A stretch of 13,572 bases of DNA, taken from positions 7,347-20,918 of the forward strand of contig DIUF01000043.1 in the NCBI GenBank assembly GCA_002422285.1. Direction: 5' to 3'. A program made the translations under genes and the position numbers. This stretch comes from Flavobacteriales bacterium UBA6165 (GTDB lineage: Bacteria > Bacteroidota > Bacteroidia > Flavobacteriales_D > Crocinitomicaceae). Within the stretch, counting starts at the first letter, position 1, and the number at the start of each line of letters is the position of its first letter. The notes beneath the pieces are model-generated. The model saw only the letters and a list, made by a program, of their open reading frames with translations, made no database searches and had not been told where the DNA came from. Positions 1 through 6,984 of this stretch are shown in pieces.

Positions 1-686
1 ACATTGCTTTCTGGTTCCCACACGTCTTTTCTGCCTCCACTAAATCCGATTGTTTTGAAGCCCATAGATTCTAATGCAACATTGCCAGTAAGAATCATCA
101 AGTCTGCCCAAGAAATAGCTGCTCCGTATTTTTGTTTTACAGGCCAAATCAAGCGACGAGCTTTATCCAAATTGGCGTTGTCTGGCCAACTGTTCAGTGG
201 CGCAAATCTCTGCTGTCCATCTCTTGAGCCTCCACGTCCATCGCCAGTTCTATACGTACCTGCACTGTGCCAAGCCATTCTGATGAATAATGGACCATAA
301 TGACCGTAATCTGCTGGCCACCAGTCTTGTGGAGTGGTCATGACTACCAACAAATCTTTTTTTACCGCATCCAAATCCAAAGCATTGAAAGCCTTGATAT
401 AATTGAAATGGGCTCCCATCGGATTAGATAAATTTGAATGCTGACGCAAAACGCTCAAATCTAATTGATTGGGCCACCAGCTTCTGTTGGTTGGCATAGG
501 AGTTCCATTGGTGTTTGATATTGCGGCTGGTTTGTTGTCTGTTTGAGTTTGTGTGTGTGTTGTGCTTTTTTCAGTTGAGGCGCTTCCATGACCAAATGGA
601 CATGTGGCCGCTCCACTTACTGAGGACATCTGCGCAGAAACCGTGCCGCCCAAAGCAAGAAAAGATAGTGTGATTAATTTTTTCAT
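1..686 (-). CDS. katG: Catalase-peroxidase KatG, N-terminal part (runs off window)
   Basis: Bifunctional heme enzyme that removes H2O2 by catalase and peroxidase activity. Only the first 228 residues of a family usually about 730-750 long are present; the gene continues past base 1. Residues 1-19 look like a Sec signal peptide (MKKLITLSFLALGGTVSAQ, cleavage likely after VSA), so export to the periplasm is inferred. A CPFGH motif (about 29-33) and a Thr/Gln-rich linker follow, then the typical NRSWWPNQLDL stretch (67-77). The distal heme motif RMAWHSAGTYR (136-146) carries catalytic Arg136, Trp139 and His140; this Trp belongs to the Met-Tyr-Trp adduct of the family. SWADLMIL (192-199) and GGRKDVWEPE (217-226) are also typical. 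The ATG at 686 is in frame with all of these. An OxyR-like site and a -7 box lie upstream. Identity is certain; export rests on the signal peptide alone. Confidence 0.95.
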   Translation of the reverse strand, partial: MKKLITLSFLALGGTVSAQMSSVSGAATCPFGHGSASTEKSTTHTQTQTDNKPAAISNTNGTPMPTNRSWWPNQLDLSVLRQHSNLSNPMGAHFNYIKAFNALDLDAVKKDLLVVMTTPQDWWPADYGHYGPLFIRMAWHSAGTYRTGDGRGGSRDGQQRFAPLNSWPDNANLDKARRLIWPVKQKYGAAISWADLMILTGNVALESMGFKTIGFSGGRKDVWEPESN

Positions 687-712
687 AATGTGATAATTTT
701 GAGTTTCGAAGT

Positions 713-720
713 CAAAATTA
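713..720 (-). promoter_or_regulatory. Candidate -7 promoter box for katG
   Basis: The minus strand reads TAATTTTG, an exact match to the Bacteroidota -7 consensus TAnnTTTG, 26 nt before the katG ATG. A TTG lies 24 nt further upstream (745-747), slightly beyond the usual spacing for the -33 element. Assignment as the katG promoter is inferred from position. Confidence 0.5.
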
Positions 721-733
721 CCAAATCCATGTC

Positions 734-779
734 ATAGGTTGAGGCAATTAATTTCTATAACAACATAGATAAAACCTAT
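734..779 (-). promoter_or_regulatory. OxyR-like operator upstream of katG
   Basis: ATAGATAAAACCTAT at 765-779 fits the classical OxyR half-site ATAGntnnnanCTAT at every fixed position; being palindromic, it fits on both strands. A further CTAT lies at 755-758 (ATAG on the minus strand), separated by 6 nt where the full consensus has 7. Another ATAG lies at 734-737, followed 7 nt later by CAAT. The perfect half-site is centred roughly 60 bases upstream of the start expected from the -7 box, a usual place for an OxyR activator site. OxyR control of katG is well established in other bacteria; here it is inferred. Confidence 0.5.
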
Positions 780-793
780 ATTGATTTATTGGT

Positions 794-1837
794 CTATGTA
801 AAATCCTCAGCTTTCAATTGCTTGAATTTATCTTTCCTCTTCAAAAACTTATCAATTATGATACTCTTTCTGTATAGTCCTATTGGATTGAATTGAATGT
901 TGAATTGTTTGCGAAACGCTTTTCTTTTTTCGAGCATTTCTCCCAAATGTGCGTAATAGGACCAATGTGCTTTGAGTAGTGACCAAATGTGGGTGAAATT
1001 TCCTGAAAATAAAAATTGAATTGTGGCCAATCCGTCTAACCACAAACGCGAGAATATTTTTGGAAACAACCAACCCTCGTGGTTTTTGGTAATCATAAAT
1101 AGGCTATTCCTAAAATTCAGGAAGGTTTTTTTTGGCGACATATAATTCAATGTTCCGCCGCCTAAATGATAAACTGTTGAGTTACCAATAGCATGAAATG
1201 AATGACCCAGTTGTTTCAAACGCCAACACAAGTCTATTTCTTCCATGTGGGCAAAAAATGTGGAATCGAAGCCACCGACTTTGTGAAAATGTTCGGCGCG
1301 AATCATCATGCAAGCTCCGGTGGCCCAGAAAATTTCGCAATTGGAATCGTATTGTCCAGTGTCTTCTTCGGTGAAATCGAAAATTCTCCCGCGACAAAAA
1401 GGATAATAATTCTTATCCAAAAATCCCCCTGCTGCACCTGCATGTTCAAATCTACTTTTACTCAAATGCGCCTTTATTTTGGGTTGACAACCACTGATAT
1501 TTGAGTCGCTTTCCATCAATTCCAACATGGGTTCAATCCAATTGGGTGTTACTTCAACATCACTATTCAATAAGATGTAATACTCAGCATCCACATGTTG
1601 CAAGGCCTCGTTGTATCCTTGTGCAAAACCGCCATTACTCGAATTAATGATCAACTCAATTTGAGGATAATTCACACGCAAAAAATCCACCGAATCATCT
1701 GTAGAAGCATTGTCGGCTACTATGATTTTGTACTCACCAGAATGTGCCAAAACACTCGGCAGGTAAGTTTCCAAGTGCTTACGACCGTTGTAGTTGAGGA
1801 TTACGATGGCGAGTTTGTGTAGATTTGAATTTTCCAA
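794..1837 (-). CDS. Family 2 glycosyltransferase
   Basis: Predicted GT-A-fold transferase of 347 residues that moves a sugar from a nucleotide-sugar donor to an unknown acceptor, probably in cell-surface glycan synthesis at the inner face of the membrane. The N-terminus (about 9-17) reads LAIVILNYNG, the usual GT2 start. ADNASTDDS (41-49) and SNGGFAQGYNEAL (67-79) form the nucleotide-binding part. NSDVE (91-95) stands in for the DxD metal site, and HMEEIDLCWRL (197-207) is the ED-xx-W region with the likely catalytic acid. GATGACMMIR-type and VGGFD segments (about 172-191) match the rhamnosyltransferase-like GT2 branch. The C-terminal 100 residues are basic and aromatic, consistent with membrane association, but lack a clear transmembrane helix. 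It starts 14 nt after the small membrane-protein gene, so the two are probably cotranscribed. No other glycan genes are adjacent, so the substrate cannot be assigned. Confidence 0.9.
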   Translation of the reverse strand: MENSNLHKLAIVILNYNGRKHLETYLPSVLAHSGEYKIIVADNASTDDSVDFLRVNYPQIELIINSSNGGFAQGYNEALQHVDAEYYILLNSDVEVTPNWIEPMLELMESDSNISGCQPKIKAHLSKSRFEHAGAAGGFLDKNYYPFCRGRIFDFTEEDTGQYDSNCEIFWATGACMMIRAEHFHKVGGFDSTFFAHMEEIDLCWRLKQLGHSFHAIGNSTVYHLGGGTLNYMSPKKTFLNFRNSLFMITKNHEGWLFPKIFSRLWLDGLATIQFLFSGNFTHIWSLLKAHWSYYAHLGEMLEKRKAFRKQFNIQFNPIGLYRKSIIIDKFLKRKDKFKQLKAEDFT

Positions 1838-1851
1838 TGATGATAAACTAT

Positions 1852-2055
1852 TTATGATGCTTTATTTTTTGAATCTTCATCTGGCTTTTCCTTGGCCGTT
1901 GCACCAAACAACAAAGCGAACAACACAAATTGAACTATTGCCTTTACCCATGAGAACTTTTCATTTGAAAAATAATCAATAGCAGACATGAACAATACCA
2001 TGAAAATCCCGGCAAAAATTCCCGCCTTGATTTTCATTTTCATTTTGCTTGTCAT
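1852..2055 (-). CDS. Small two-helix membrane protein, function unknown
   Basis: Unrecognised protein of 67 residues. A short basic N-terminus (MTSKMKMKIK) precedes a first hydrophobic segment (about 11-28, AGIFAGIFMVLFMSA), a short polar loop with FSNEKFSW, a second hydrophobic segment (about 37-55) and a charged tail ending KEKPDEDSKNKAS. This predicts two membrane helices, with both ends probably in the cytoplasm. The frame is open further up to an ATG at 2082, but the TATTTTTG box at 2072-2079 lies between the two ATGs. A transcript from that box could only use the ATG at 2055 or the one at 2043, so 2055 is chosen. It is the first gene of a likely two-gene unit with the glycosyltransferase. 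No function is proposed. Confidence 0.65.
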   Translation of the reverse strand: MTSKMKMKIKAGIFAGIFMVLFMSAIDYFSNEKFSWVKAIVQFVLFALLFGATAKEKPDEDSKNKAS

Positions 2056-2071
2056 ACCCAATGATTTTGAA

Positions 2072-2079
2072 CAAAAATA
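2072..2079 (-). promoter_or_regulatory. Candidate -7 box, membrane protein/glycosyltransferase unit
   Basis: The minus strand reads TATTTTTG, an exact TAnnTTTG match, 16 nt before the ATG at 2055. No TTG lies at the usual -33 distance. It is divergent from the mevalonate promoter, with about 100 bp between the two boxes. Confidence 0.45.
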
Positions 2080-2178
2080 CATTTTTTATCCGCTTTTCTC
2101 ATTCTATCAAAACAAAACCAGCTTTCCTTCGTTACTTTTCTGTTTAAAACTCAGCGCGGCTCCTCCGTTTATAAATCG

Positions 2179-2186
2179 TAATTTTG
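2179..2186 (+). promoter_or_regulatory. Candidate -7 box for the mevalonate operon
   Basis: TAATTTTG matches TAnnTTTG exactly and lies 22 nt before the HMG-CoA reductase ATG. No convincing -33 TTG is present at normal spacing. A short ATG-AAT-TGA in the leader at 2200 stops at once and is not a usable start for the reductase. Confidence 0.45.
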
Positions 2187-2208
2187 TCGCGTTTTACAAA
2201 TGAATTGA

Positions 2209-3540
2209 ATGAACAAACCTGTTGAACGTGTCGAAGGCTTTTCGAAGCTCGATCAAATTGAAAAACGCGAACTTGTTGCTTCCGTTTTGGAAAACCCGAA
2301 AGATGTTATGGACTTGTTGCAGAGTTTTGCGCACCCAGATGCCGAAATTCAAGAGCTTCTGAATGAGTTCAGCGAGAACACTTTGACCAATTTTCCATTG
2401 CCGTATTGTATCGCGCCCAATTTTAAAATTGATGGACAAAACTACCTCGTGCCAATGGTGATTGAGGAAAGTTCGGTTGTTGCAGCGGCTTCAAATGCTG
2501 CCAAATTTTGGTTCGATAAAGGTGGATTTCGAACGGAAATCGTGAACACGGAAAAAGTAGGGCAGGTGCATTTCATTTGGAACGATGATGTAAAAAAATT
2601 GACTGATAATTTTGCCTCTCTGAAACAAGAGCTAATCAATGGCACGATGGATATCACCGAAAACATGCGCAACCGTGGCGGTGGAATTTTAGACATCGTT
2701 TTGAAGGATTTTTCGCACGAAGAACCAGGTTTGATGCAGCTTTTCGCCACTTTTGAAACGGTGGATTCCATGGGTGCCAATTTCATCAATTCATGCTTGG
2801 AAAGATTTGCGGCGCTTTTCAAAGATTGGTACAACAACTTAGATGATGCCAAAGAAAATGGACTTGAAATCGTGATGTGCATCTTATCCAACCTGACTCC
2901 AAATTGCATGGTGAAATGCTGGGTAGAATGTGATATCGCTGATCTAGATAATTATGTCCCAGGCACATCGGGTGAAGATTTTGCTCGACGTTTCAGAACC
3001 GCTATTCGAATTGCTCAAGTGGATTCTTTCCGTGCCACGACCCACAACAAAGGGATTTACAATGGCGTGGATGCCGTGGTTTTGGCCTCTGGAAATGACT
3101 TCCGTGCGGTTGAAGCTTGCGGTCATGCTTTTGCCTCGATGAGCGGAAAATATACGTCACTAACCGACGTGAAAATTGATGGTTCACGATTCGTATTTTC
3201 ATTACGTTTGCCTCTTGCTTTGGGCGTTGTTGGCGGACTGACCAATTTGCATCCTTTGGTGAAATTGACCAACAAACTTTTAGGAAACCCAAGTGCGAAA
3301 ACCTTGATGGGAATTGCTGCTGCAGCTGGATTAGCGAATAATTTTGGTGCGGTTAAATCCTTGGTAACCACAGGTATTCAGCGCGGACACATGAAGATGC
3401 ACTTGTTCAACATCATGAAGCAATTGGGCGTTGAAAAACACGAACAAGCGCAAATCATCGAGTACTTTAAAGAGAATGTGGTTTCCGTTTCTGAAGTGCG
3501 CAAGTGCATGGAAATGATTCGCGAAAACGCAAAAGTTTAG
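2209..3540 (+). CDS. mvaA: Hydroxymethylglutaryl-CoA reductase, class II
   Basis: Converts HMG-CoA to mevalonate, the committed step of the mevalonate route to isopentenyl diphosphate; a soluble cytoplasmic dimer. The 443 residues are near the length of class II enzymes such as the Pseudomonas mevalonii protein. NFPLPYCIAPNFKIDG (61-76) leads to MVIEESSVVAAAS (83-95), holding the catalytic Glu. VDSMGAN (185-191) is the substrate-binding loop, with Ser where DAMGAN is usual. RATTHNKGIYNGVDAVVLASGND (275-297) carries the catalytic Lys281 and Asp297, and QRGHMKMH (391-398) holds the catalytic His394. No N-terminal membrane domain is present, unlike the class I enzymes of eukaryotes. Some class II enzymes are annotated as degradative, but the neighbouring mevalonate genes argue for a biosynthetic role. 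Cofactor choice (NADH or NADPH) cannot be read from the sequence. The next gene begins 8 nt after the stop. Confidence 0.95.
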   Translation: MNKPVERVEGFSKLDQIEKRELVASVLENPKDVMDLLQSFAHPDAEIQELLNEFSENTLTNFPLPYCIAPNFKIDGQNYLVPMVIEESSVVAAASNAAKFWFDKGGFRTEIVNTEKVGQVHFIWNDDVKKLTDNFASLKQELINGTMDITENMRNRGGGILDIVLKDFSHEEPGLMQLFATFETVDSMGANFINSCLERFAALFKDWYNNLDDAKENGLEIVMCILSNLTPNCMVKCWVECDIADLDNYVPGTSGEDFARRFRTAIRIAQVDSFRATTHNKGIYNGVDAVVLASGNDFRAVEACGHAFASMSGKYTSLTDVKIDGSRFVFSLRLPLALGVVGGLTNLHPLVKLTNKLLGNPSAKTLMGIAAAAGLANNFGAVKSLVTTGIQRGHMKMHLFNIMKQLGVEKHEQAQIIEYFKENVVSVSEVRKCMEMIRENAKV

Positions 3541-3548
3541 TTCCAGCA

Positions 3549-4451
3549 ATGGCATTTTCACCACAACATTTTTCTGCTCATGGCAAATTGATGCTCTTCG
3601 GCGAGTATGTTGTGATGCGTGGTGTCCCGGCTTTGGCATTTCCAACACGTATGGGTCAAACGCTTGAAGTTGAGCCTGCTGAATCTTTTTCTTGGACAAG
3701 TTATGAAACAGGACAGCTTTGGTTTTCGATGCGCTTCGATTCCGATTTGAACATCTTAGAAACCAACAACGACAGTGTTGCGCAGAAATTGATGCAGATT
3801 TTATCTGATGTGAAAATCCAAAAACCAGATTTGTTCAATAATCCCATTGCATTTGAAACGCAGGCCAATTTCAACAGAACCTGGGGTTTTGGAAGTAGCG
3901 CTACCTTGATTTCACTCATTTCACAATGGTCTGGTGTGGATGCTTATGCCTTAAACGAGAAACACTTTGGCGGCTCGGGGTATGACATTGCATGTGCAAC
4001 AGCTACATCTCCCATTTGGTATAATCGCGAATCGAAAGAAGTTCGAAATTTCGATTTTCCGAAAGCCATTACGGATAAGTTGCTCTTCGTTTATTCCGGA
4101 AAAAAGCAAAATTCACAGCAAGAAGTAACGCGCTTCGGGGATGTCGAAATTGAGCCTTATATCTTGAATCAGTTGAAAGAGATTATGGCTGATGCTACGA
4201 CCGCCGATGATATCGAACAATTTGAAGCTTGTATAAATCAACATGAACAAATTTTGTCTGAAATTCTGCAGAGACCAACTTTGAAAAGCTCGCAATTCCC
4301 TGATTACCAACATGAAATAAAATCATTAGGCGCTTGGGGAGGCGATTTTTTCATGGCAACTTGCCGCGATTTAGACGAAGCGAAAATATATTTTATCGAC
4401 TCAGGTCGAGACACAATATTTACTTTTAACGAATTAGTTTATGGAATTTGA
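3549..4451 (+). CDS. GYDIA-family GHMP kinase, candidate phosphomevalonate kinase
   Basis: A 300-residue member of the GHMP small-molecule kinase superfamily. The N-terminal AHGKLMLFGEYVVMRGVPALAF region (10-31) matches the mevalonate kinase start motif. TWGFGSSATL (111-120) is the phosphate-binding loop, shorter than the usual PxGxGLGSSAA. GYDIACA (144-150) carries the probable catalytic Asp146 and names the family. Near the C-terminus, SLGAWGGDFF (259-268) replaces the usual glycine-rich third motif. The open frame extends upstream to 3504, but the ATG at 3549 gives the normal kinase start and lies just beyond the reductase stop. It sits between the reductase and the decarboxylase in a cluster that otherwise lacks a phosphomevalonate kinase. 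That makes phosphorylation of mevalonate 5-phosphate the likeliest job, by context only. The family assignment is firm; the substrate is not shown. Confidence 0.88.
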   Translation: MAFSPQHFSAHGKLMLFGEYVVMRGVPALAFPTRMGQTLEVEPAESFSWTSYETGQLWFSMRFDSDLNILETNNDSVAQKLMQILSDVKIQKPDLFNNPIAFETQANFNRTWGFGSSATLISLISQWSGVDAYALNEKHFGGSGYDIACATATSPIWYNRESKEVRNFDFPKAITDKLLFVYSGKKQNSQQEVTRFGDVEIEPYILNQLKEIMADATTADDIEQFEACINQHEQILSEILQRPTLKSSQFPDYQHEIKSLGAWGGDFFMATCRDLDEAKIYFIDSGRDTIFTFNELVYGI

Positions 4452-4460
4452 GATTAATAA

Positions 4461-4513
4461 ATTTGAAATTCGAGATTGGATTCCGAATAAATATCTAATC
4501 TCGAATTTCAAAT
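4461..4513. repeat. Inverted repeat, copy 1 (17-bp perfect arms)
   Basis: The left arm ATTTGAAATTCGAGATT (4461-4477) is the exact reverse complement of the right arm (4497-4513), with a 19-nt spacer. Allowing one G-U pair, the stem extends to 21 bp around an 11-nt loop. It begins 9 nt after the kinase stop and ends 36 nt before the decarboxylase ATG. A run of six T (4520-4525) follows after a few bases, so it could end or pause transcription, or stabilise an RNA end, within the mevalonate cluster. A second copy lies at the right edge of the window. Confidence 0.85.
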
Positions 4514-4549
4514 ATCAAATTTTTTAATCTTACATATAAATAACATACA

Positions 4550-5584
4550 ATGACAGACATATACACATCCCACTGGCGCTGCCCATCCAACATAGCCATC
4601 GTAAAATACTGGGGAAAGAAGGAGGAACAAATCCCTTGCAATGCTTCGTTGAGCTTGACTTTGTCTGAGTCTTACACCGAACTTATTGCGCGACTTGAAC
4701 AAAAAACCAATGATGATGAAATCTCGCTGGCTTATTTTTTTGAAGGCGAGAGAAATGTGGCATTTGAAGCAAAATTTCTAAAATTCTTGACCAAGCACCA
4801 AGTGAATTTTCCTTATTTGAAAACGCATCATTTGGTTTTGGAATCGAGTAATAGTTTCCCGCATTCTACTGGTATTGCATCTTCGGCTTCGGCATTTGGT
4901 GCTCTGGCTTTGGTCTTGTGCGATTTTTATGAGCAAACCCAAGGCAAGCCGATAAGCGAAAATTGGCAAGAAACGGCTTCTCATTTTGCGCGATTGGGTA
5001 GTGGAAGTGCTTGTCGTTCAATTTTTCCAGCTTGGGCGCAGTGGGGACAGATTCAATCCGATGAGTCAAGTTCAAATCATTTCGCCATTCCAATTACAGA
5101 TGTTCACGATAATTTTAATATCATCCACGATGCTGTTTTGATTGTGGATGATGAGCCGAAAAAGGTTTCAAGTACCGCGGGACATGCTTTGATGAACAAT
5201 CATGCTTATGCAGAAGCACGTTTTGAACAAGCGAACAAAAGAGTCGTTGAGTTCAGAGAAATTTTGAAGTCAGGTGATTTGGATGCCTTCGTAGCACTAA
5301 CAGAATCAGAGGCTTTGACCTTGCACGCCATGATGATGACTTCGGGTGATTATTACTTGTTGATGCGACCAAATACAATCGCTGTTATAGAAAAAATATT
5401 TGATTTCCGCGAACAAAGCAAGGTGCCGGTATGTTTCACCTTAGACGCGGGACCCAACATTCATTTGTTGTATCCTGATGCCAACAAAGCAGAGGTAGAA
5501 AACTTTATAGGGCGCGAACTCAGCGATTTGGTTAAAAGTATTATCTTTGACCGCGTCGGACAAGGGCCGATAAAACTAACATAG
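4550..5584 (+). CDS. mvaD: Diphosphomevalonate decarboxylase
   Basis: ATP-dependent decarboxylase, acting in the cytoplasm, that makes isopentenyl diphosphate from mevalonate 5-diphosphate. It has 344 residues, normal for the family. The start CPSNIAIVKYWGKK (11-24) is the signature that separates decarboxylases from GHMP kinases. SFPHSTGIASSASAFGALAL (102-121) is the ATP phosphate loop. RLGSGSACRSI (148-158) supplies the substrate-binding Arg156 and serines. TLDAGPNIHLLY (297-308) holds the catalytic Asp299. It starts after the inverted repeat, about 98 nt beyond the previous stop, and the mevalonate kinase gene begins 5 nt after its own stop. No exact TAnnTTTG box is present before this gene, so it may depend on transcription through the repeat. 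The related mevalonate 5-phosphate decarboxylases share the fold, and the substrate phosphate number cannot be proved by eye. Confidence 0.93.
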   Translation: MTDIYTSHWRCPSNIAIVKYWGKKEEQIPCNASLSLTLSESYTELIARLEQKTNDDEISLAYFFEGERNVAFEAKFLKFLTKHQVNFPYLKTHHLVLESSNSFPHSTGIASSASAFGALALVLCDFYEQTQGKPISENWQETASHFARLGSGSACRSIFPAWAQWGQIQSDESSSNHFAIPITDVHDNFNIIHDAVLIVDDEPKKVSSTAGHALMNNHAYAEARFEQANKRVVEFREILKSGDLDAFVALTESEALTLHAMMMTSGDYYLLMRPNTIAVIEKIFDFREQSKVPVCFTLDAGPNIHLLYPDANKAEVENFIGRELSDLVKSIIFDRVGQGPIKLT

Positions 5585-5589
5585 CACTA

Positions 5590-6531
5590 ATGGATACATT
5601 TCATTCCAAGGTACTTATATTCGGTGAATACAGTTTGTTATACAACAGCAAAGCGCTAACAATGCCTTTGCAACAATTCAAAGGCAAACTCAATTTTAGC
5701 AAATCTGGTCAGGCTTCCAAGTCTTCCAACGCTAGTCTAAGAGCTTTTTGCCGTCACATTATCAAGAATCATTTTCCTATTGACGATCAAGGAAACGTTA
5801 TCAATGTGCAACGTTTTCAATTGGAATTGGACAAAGGATTGTATTTCGAAAGCAATATTCCACAAGGATTTGGTTTGGGTAGTTCTGGTGCTATTGTTGC
5901 CGCAATTTTTATGCGCTACATCGACAGAGCAGGTGAAATGAAAGATTTGGTGAAATCAGAAACCAAAGAAAACATCAATAAACTGAAAGGTATTTTGAGT
6001 TCTATGGAGGCGTATTTTCACGGCACGAGTTCGGGTATTGACCCCTTGAGTATATTATTGAATAAACCTTTGCTGTATAACAATTCCAAAGATGTTGTTC
6101 CTGTGGATTTGCCAACGGAACAAGCGGATAGCAAACATGTTTTATTTTTGCTCAACACTGAAATTGCCAGAAATACAGGTGCTTTGGTGAAGCGTTTCAA
6201 AGATTCATGCGAAAACCCGACATTTAAGAAGGTTATGGAAGAAAATCTTGTTGCAGGAAATAACGCATGCATCGAGTCTTTTTTGAATGCTGATTACGAT
6301 AACTTATACCGCAACTTGAATCTTGTTTGCAATTTTCAATATGAGCACATGAATTATTTAATTCCAGAGAATCTACAAGGCATCATGAAAAGTGGTTTGG
6401 ATTCTGGAGATTACTTCATGAAAATTTGTGGTTCAGGCGGTGGGGGCTTTATGCTCGGTTTCACGTCAGATTGGGAAAAAACTAAAACCCAATTATCCAG
6501 TTACCCTGTGGAGGTTATTTATCGATATTAA
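5590..6531 (+). CDS. mvk: Mevalonate kinase (GHMP superfamily)
   Basis: Probably phosphorylates mevalonate to mevalonate 5-phosphate with ATP in the cytoplasm. It has 313 residues. Motif 1 is SKVLIFGEYSLLYNSKAL (6-23), with GEY in place of the commoner GEH. Motif 2 is IPQGFGLGSSGAIVAAI (90-106), the ATP loop. SMEAYFHGTSSGIDPL (138-153) supplies the usual Glu140 and the catalytic Asp151. Motif 3 is KICGSGGGGFMLGF (278-291). The HGTSSGIDP sequence is the best single mark of mevalonate kinase over other GHMP kinases. It is last in the tight cluster, 5 nt after the decarboxylase. Phosphomevalonate kinase is the main alternative, but that family usually lacks the HGTSSGxD form. Confidence 0.85.
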   Translation: MDTFHSKVLIFGEYSLLYNSKALTMPLQQFKGKLNFSKSGQASKSSNASLRAFCRHIIKNHFPIDDQGNVINVQRFQLELDKGLYFESNIPQGFGLGSSGAIVAAIFMRYIDRAGEMKDLVKSETKENINKLKGILSSMEAYFHGTSSGIDPLSILLNKPLLYNNSKDVVPVDLPTEQADSKHVLFLLNTEIARNTGALVKRFKDSCENPTFKKVMEENLVAGNNACIESFLNADYDNLYRNLNLVCNFQYEHMNYLIPENLQGIMKSGLDSGDYFMKICGSGGGGFMLGFTSDWEKTKTQLSSYPVEVIYRY

Positions 6532-6595
6532 TTTTTCTTCTGTAACATTTTCATAATCGTGTGCGTCCTACGTACAAATTTAAAAACGATTGATT

Positions 6596-6913
6596 ATGAA
6601 AAGTTTAGTTGCTTTATGTTTATTGGCATTCTCGCTTAGTTCTTATGCTTCTTCTGGTTCAAAACCACCAATCACTGATTTGGTTAAAAAAGAATTGAAA
6701 CGTTCAGATTTGCAAGTTGCCGCCAATGAAAACGCTGTTGTGCTTGTGAGTTTTAAGGTCGATGAAAATGGTCAAGTGCTCATCCAAGAGTCAAATACCA
6801 ATAATGAGGATTTATGCGAACAAGTTATGCAAATTTTAAATAAAATGGTGCTGCCTGTAAGCAATGCAATTGATGAAGTCTACCAAATGAAATTTGTCTT
6901 CCGATGGTTATAA
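6596..6913 (+). CDS. Small secreted protein with TonB-C-like segment
   Basis: A 105-residue protein of unknown function. Residues 1-19 form a signal peptide (MKSLVALCLLAFSLSSYAS, cleavage probably after YAS or just beyond). The mature part has a segment NAVVLVSFKVDENGQVLI (46-63) with the beta-strand and turn pattern of TonB C-terminal domains, and ends in YQMKFVFRWL (96-105). It is much too short for a full TonB energy transducer and has no Pro-rich spanning region. The ATG at 6596 gives a clean signal peptide; the TTG six bases upstream would only add two residues. It lies 64 nt after the mevalonate kinase gene and 71 nt before the transporter, and may be its own unit. No exact -7 box was seen. 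The periplasmic or outer-membrane-facing location is inferred. Confidence 0.75.
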   Translation: MKSLVALCLLAFSLSSYASSGSKPPITDLVKKELKRSDLQVAANENAVVLVSFKVDENGQVLIQESNTNNEDLCEQVMQILNKMVLPVSNAIDEVYQMKFVFRWL

Positions 6914-6972
6914 TCCAATGGCTTTAGAACTTTTGAGTCTTTTGATTGTCGTTCGTGTTAGTATCGATTTCC

Positions 6973-6980
6973 TATATTTG
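6973..6980 (+). promoter_or_regulatory. Candidate -7 box for the queuosine-precursor transporter
   Basis: TATATTTG matches TAnnTTTG exactly and ends only 4 nt (CGAC) before the ATG at 6985. A TTG lies at 6946-6948 with a 24-nt spacer. Transcription would begin at or next to the ATG, so the message would be leaderless or nearly so. The guaA start has the same geometry. Confidence 0.55.
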
Positions 6981-6984
6981 CGAC

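Noticed and set aside
4..300. Open frame of 98 codons on the plus strand
   Set aside because: It lies antisense to katG, whose motifs are unmistakable, and its product shows no recognisable features.
1..686. Possible frameshift in a short A run (about 660-663) within the katG signal peptide
   Set aside because: A first reading suggested one extra base, but counting by line coordinates puts the ATG at 686 in the same frame as the heme motif and the window edge (exactly 228 codons), so the gene is intact as far as seen.
2080..2178. Possible riboswitch or regulator site in the divergent gap before the mevalonate genes
   Set aside because: I see no conserved aptamer elements or notable inverted repeats, only AT-rich sequence and the two -7 boxes.
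3331..3699. Minus-strand open frame of 122 codons spanning the reductase-kinase junction
   Set aside because: It is antisense to two well-supported genes and has no recognisable domain.
6561..6575. Short hairpin GTGCGT-CCT-ACGTAC after the mevalonate kinase gene
   Set aside because: The stem is 6 bp with one wobble pair, the loop is 3 nt and no T run follows, so it does not make a convincing terminator.
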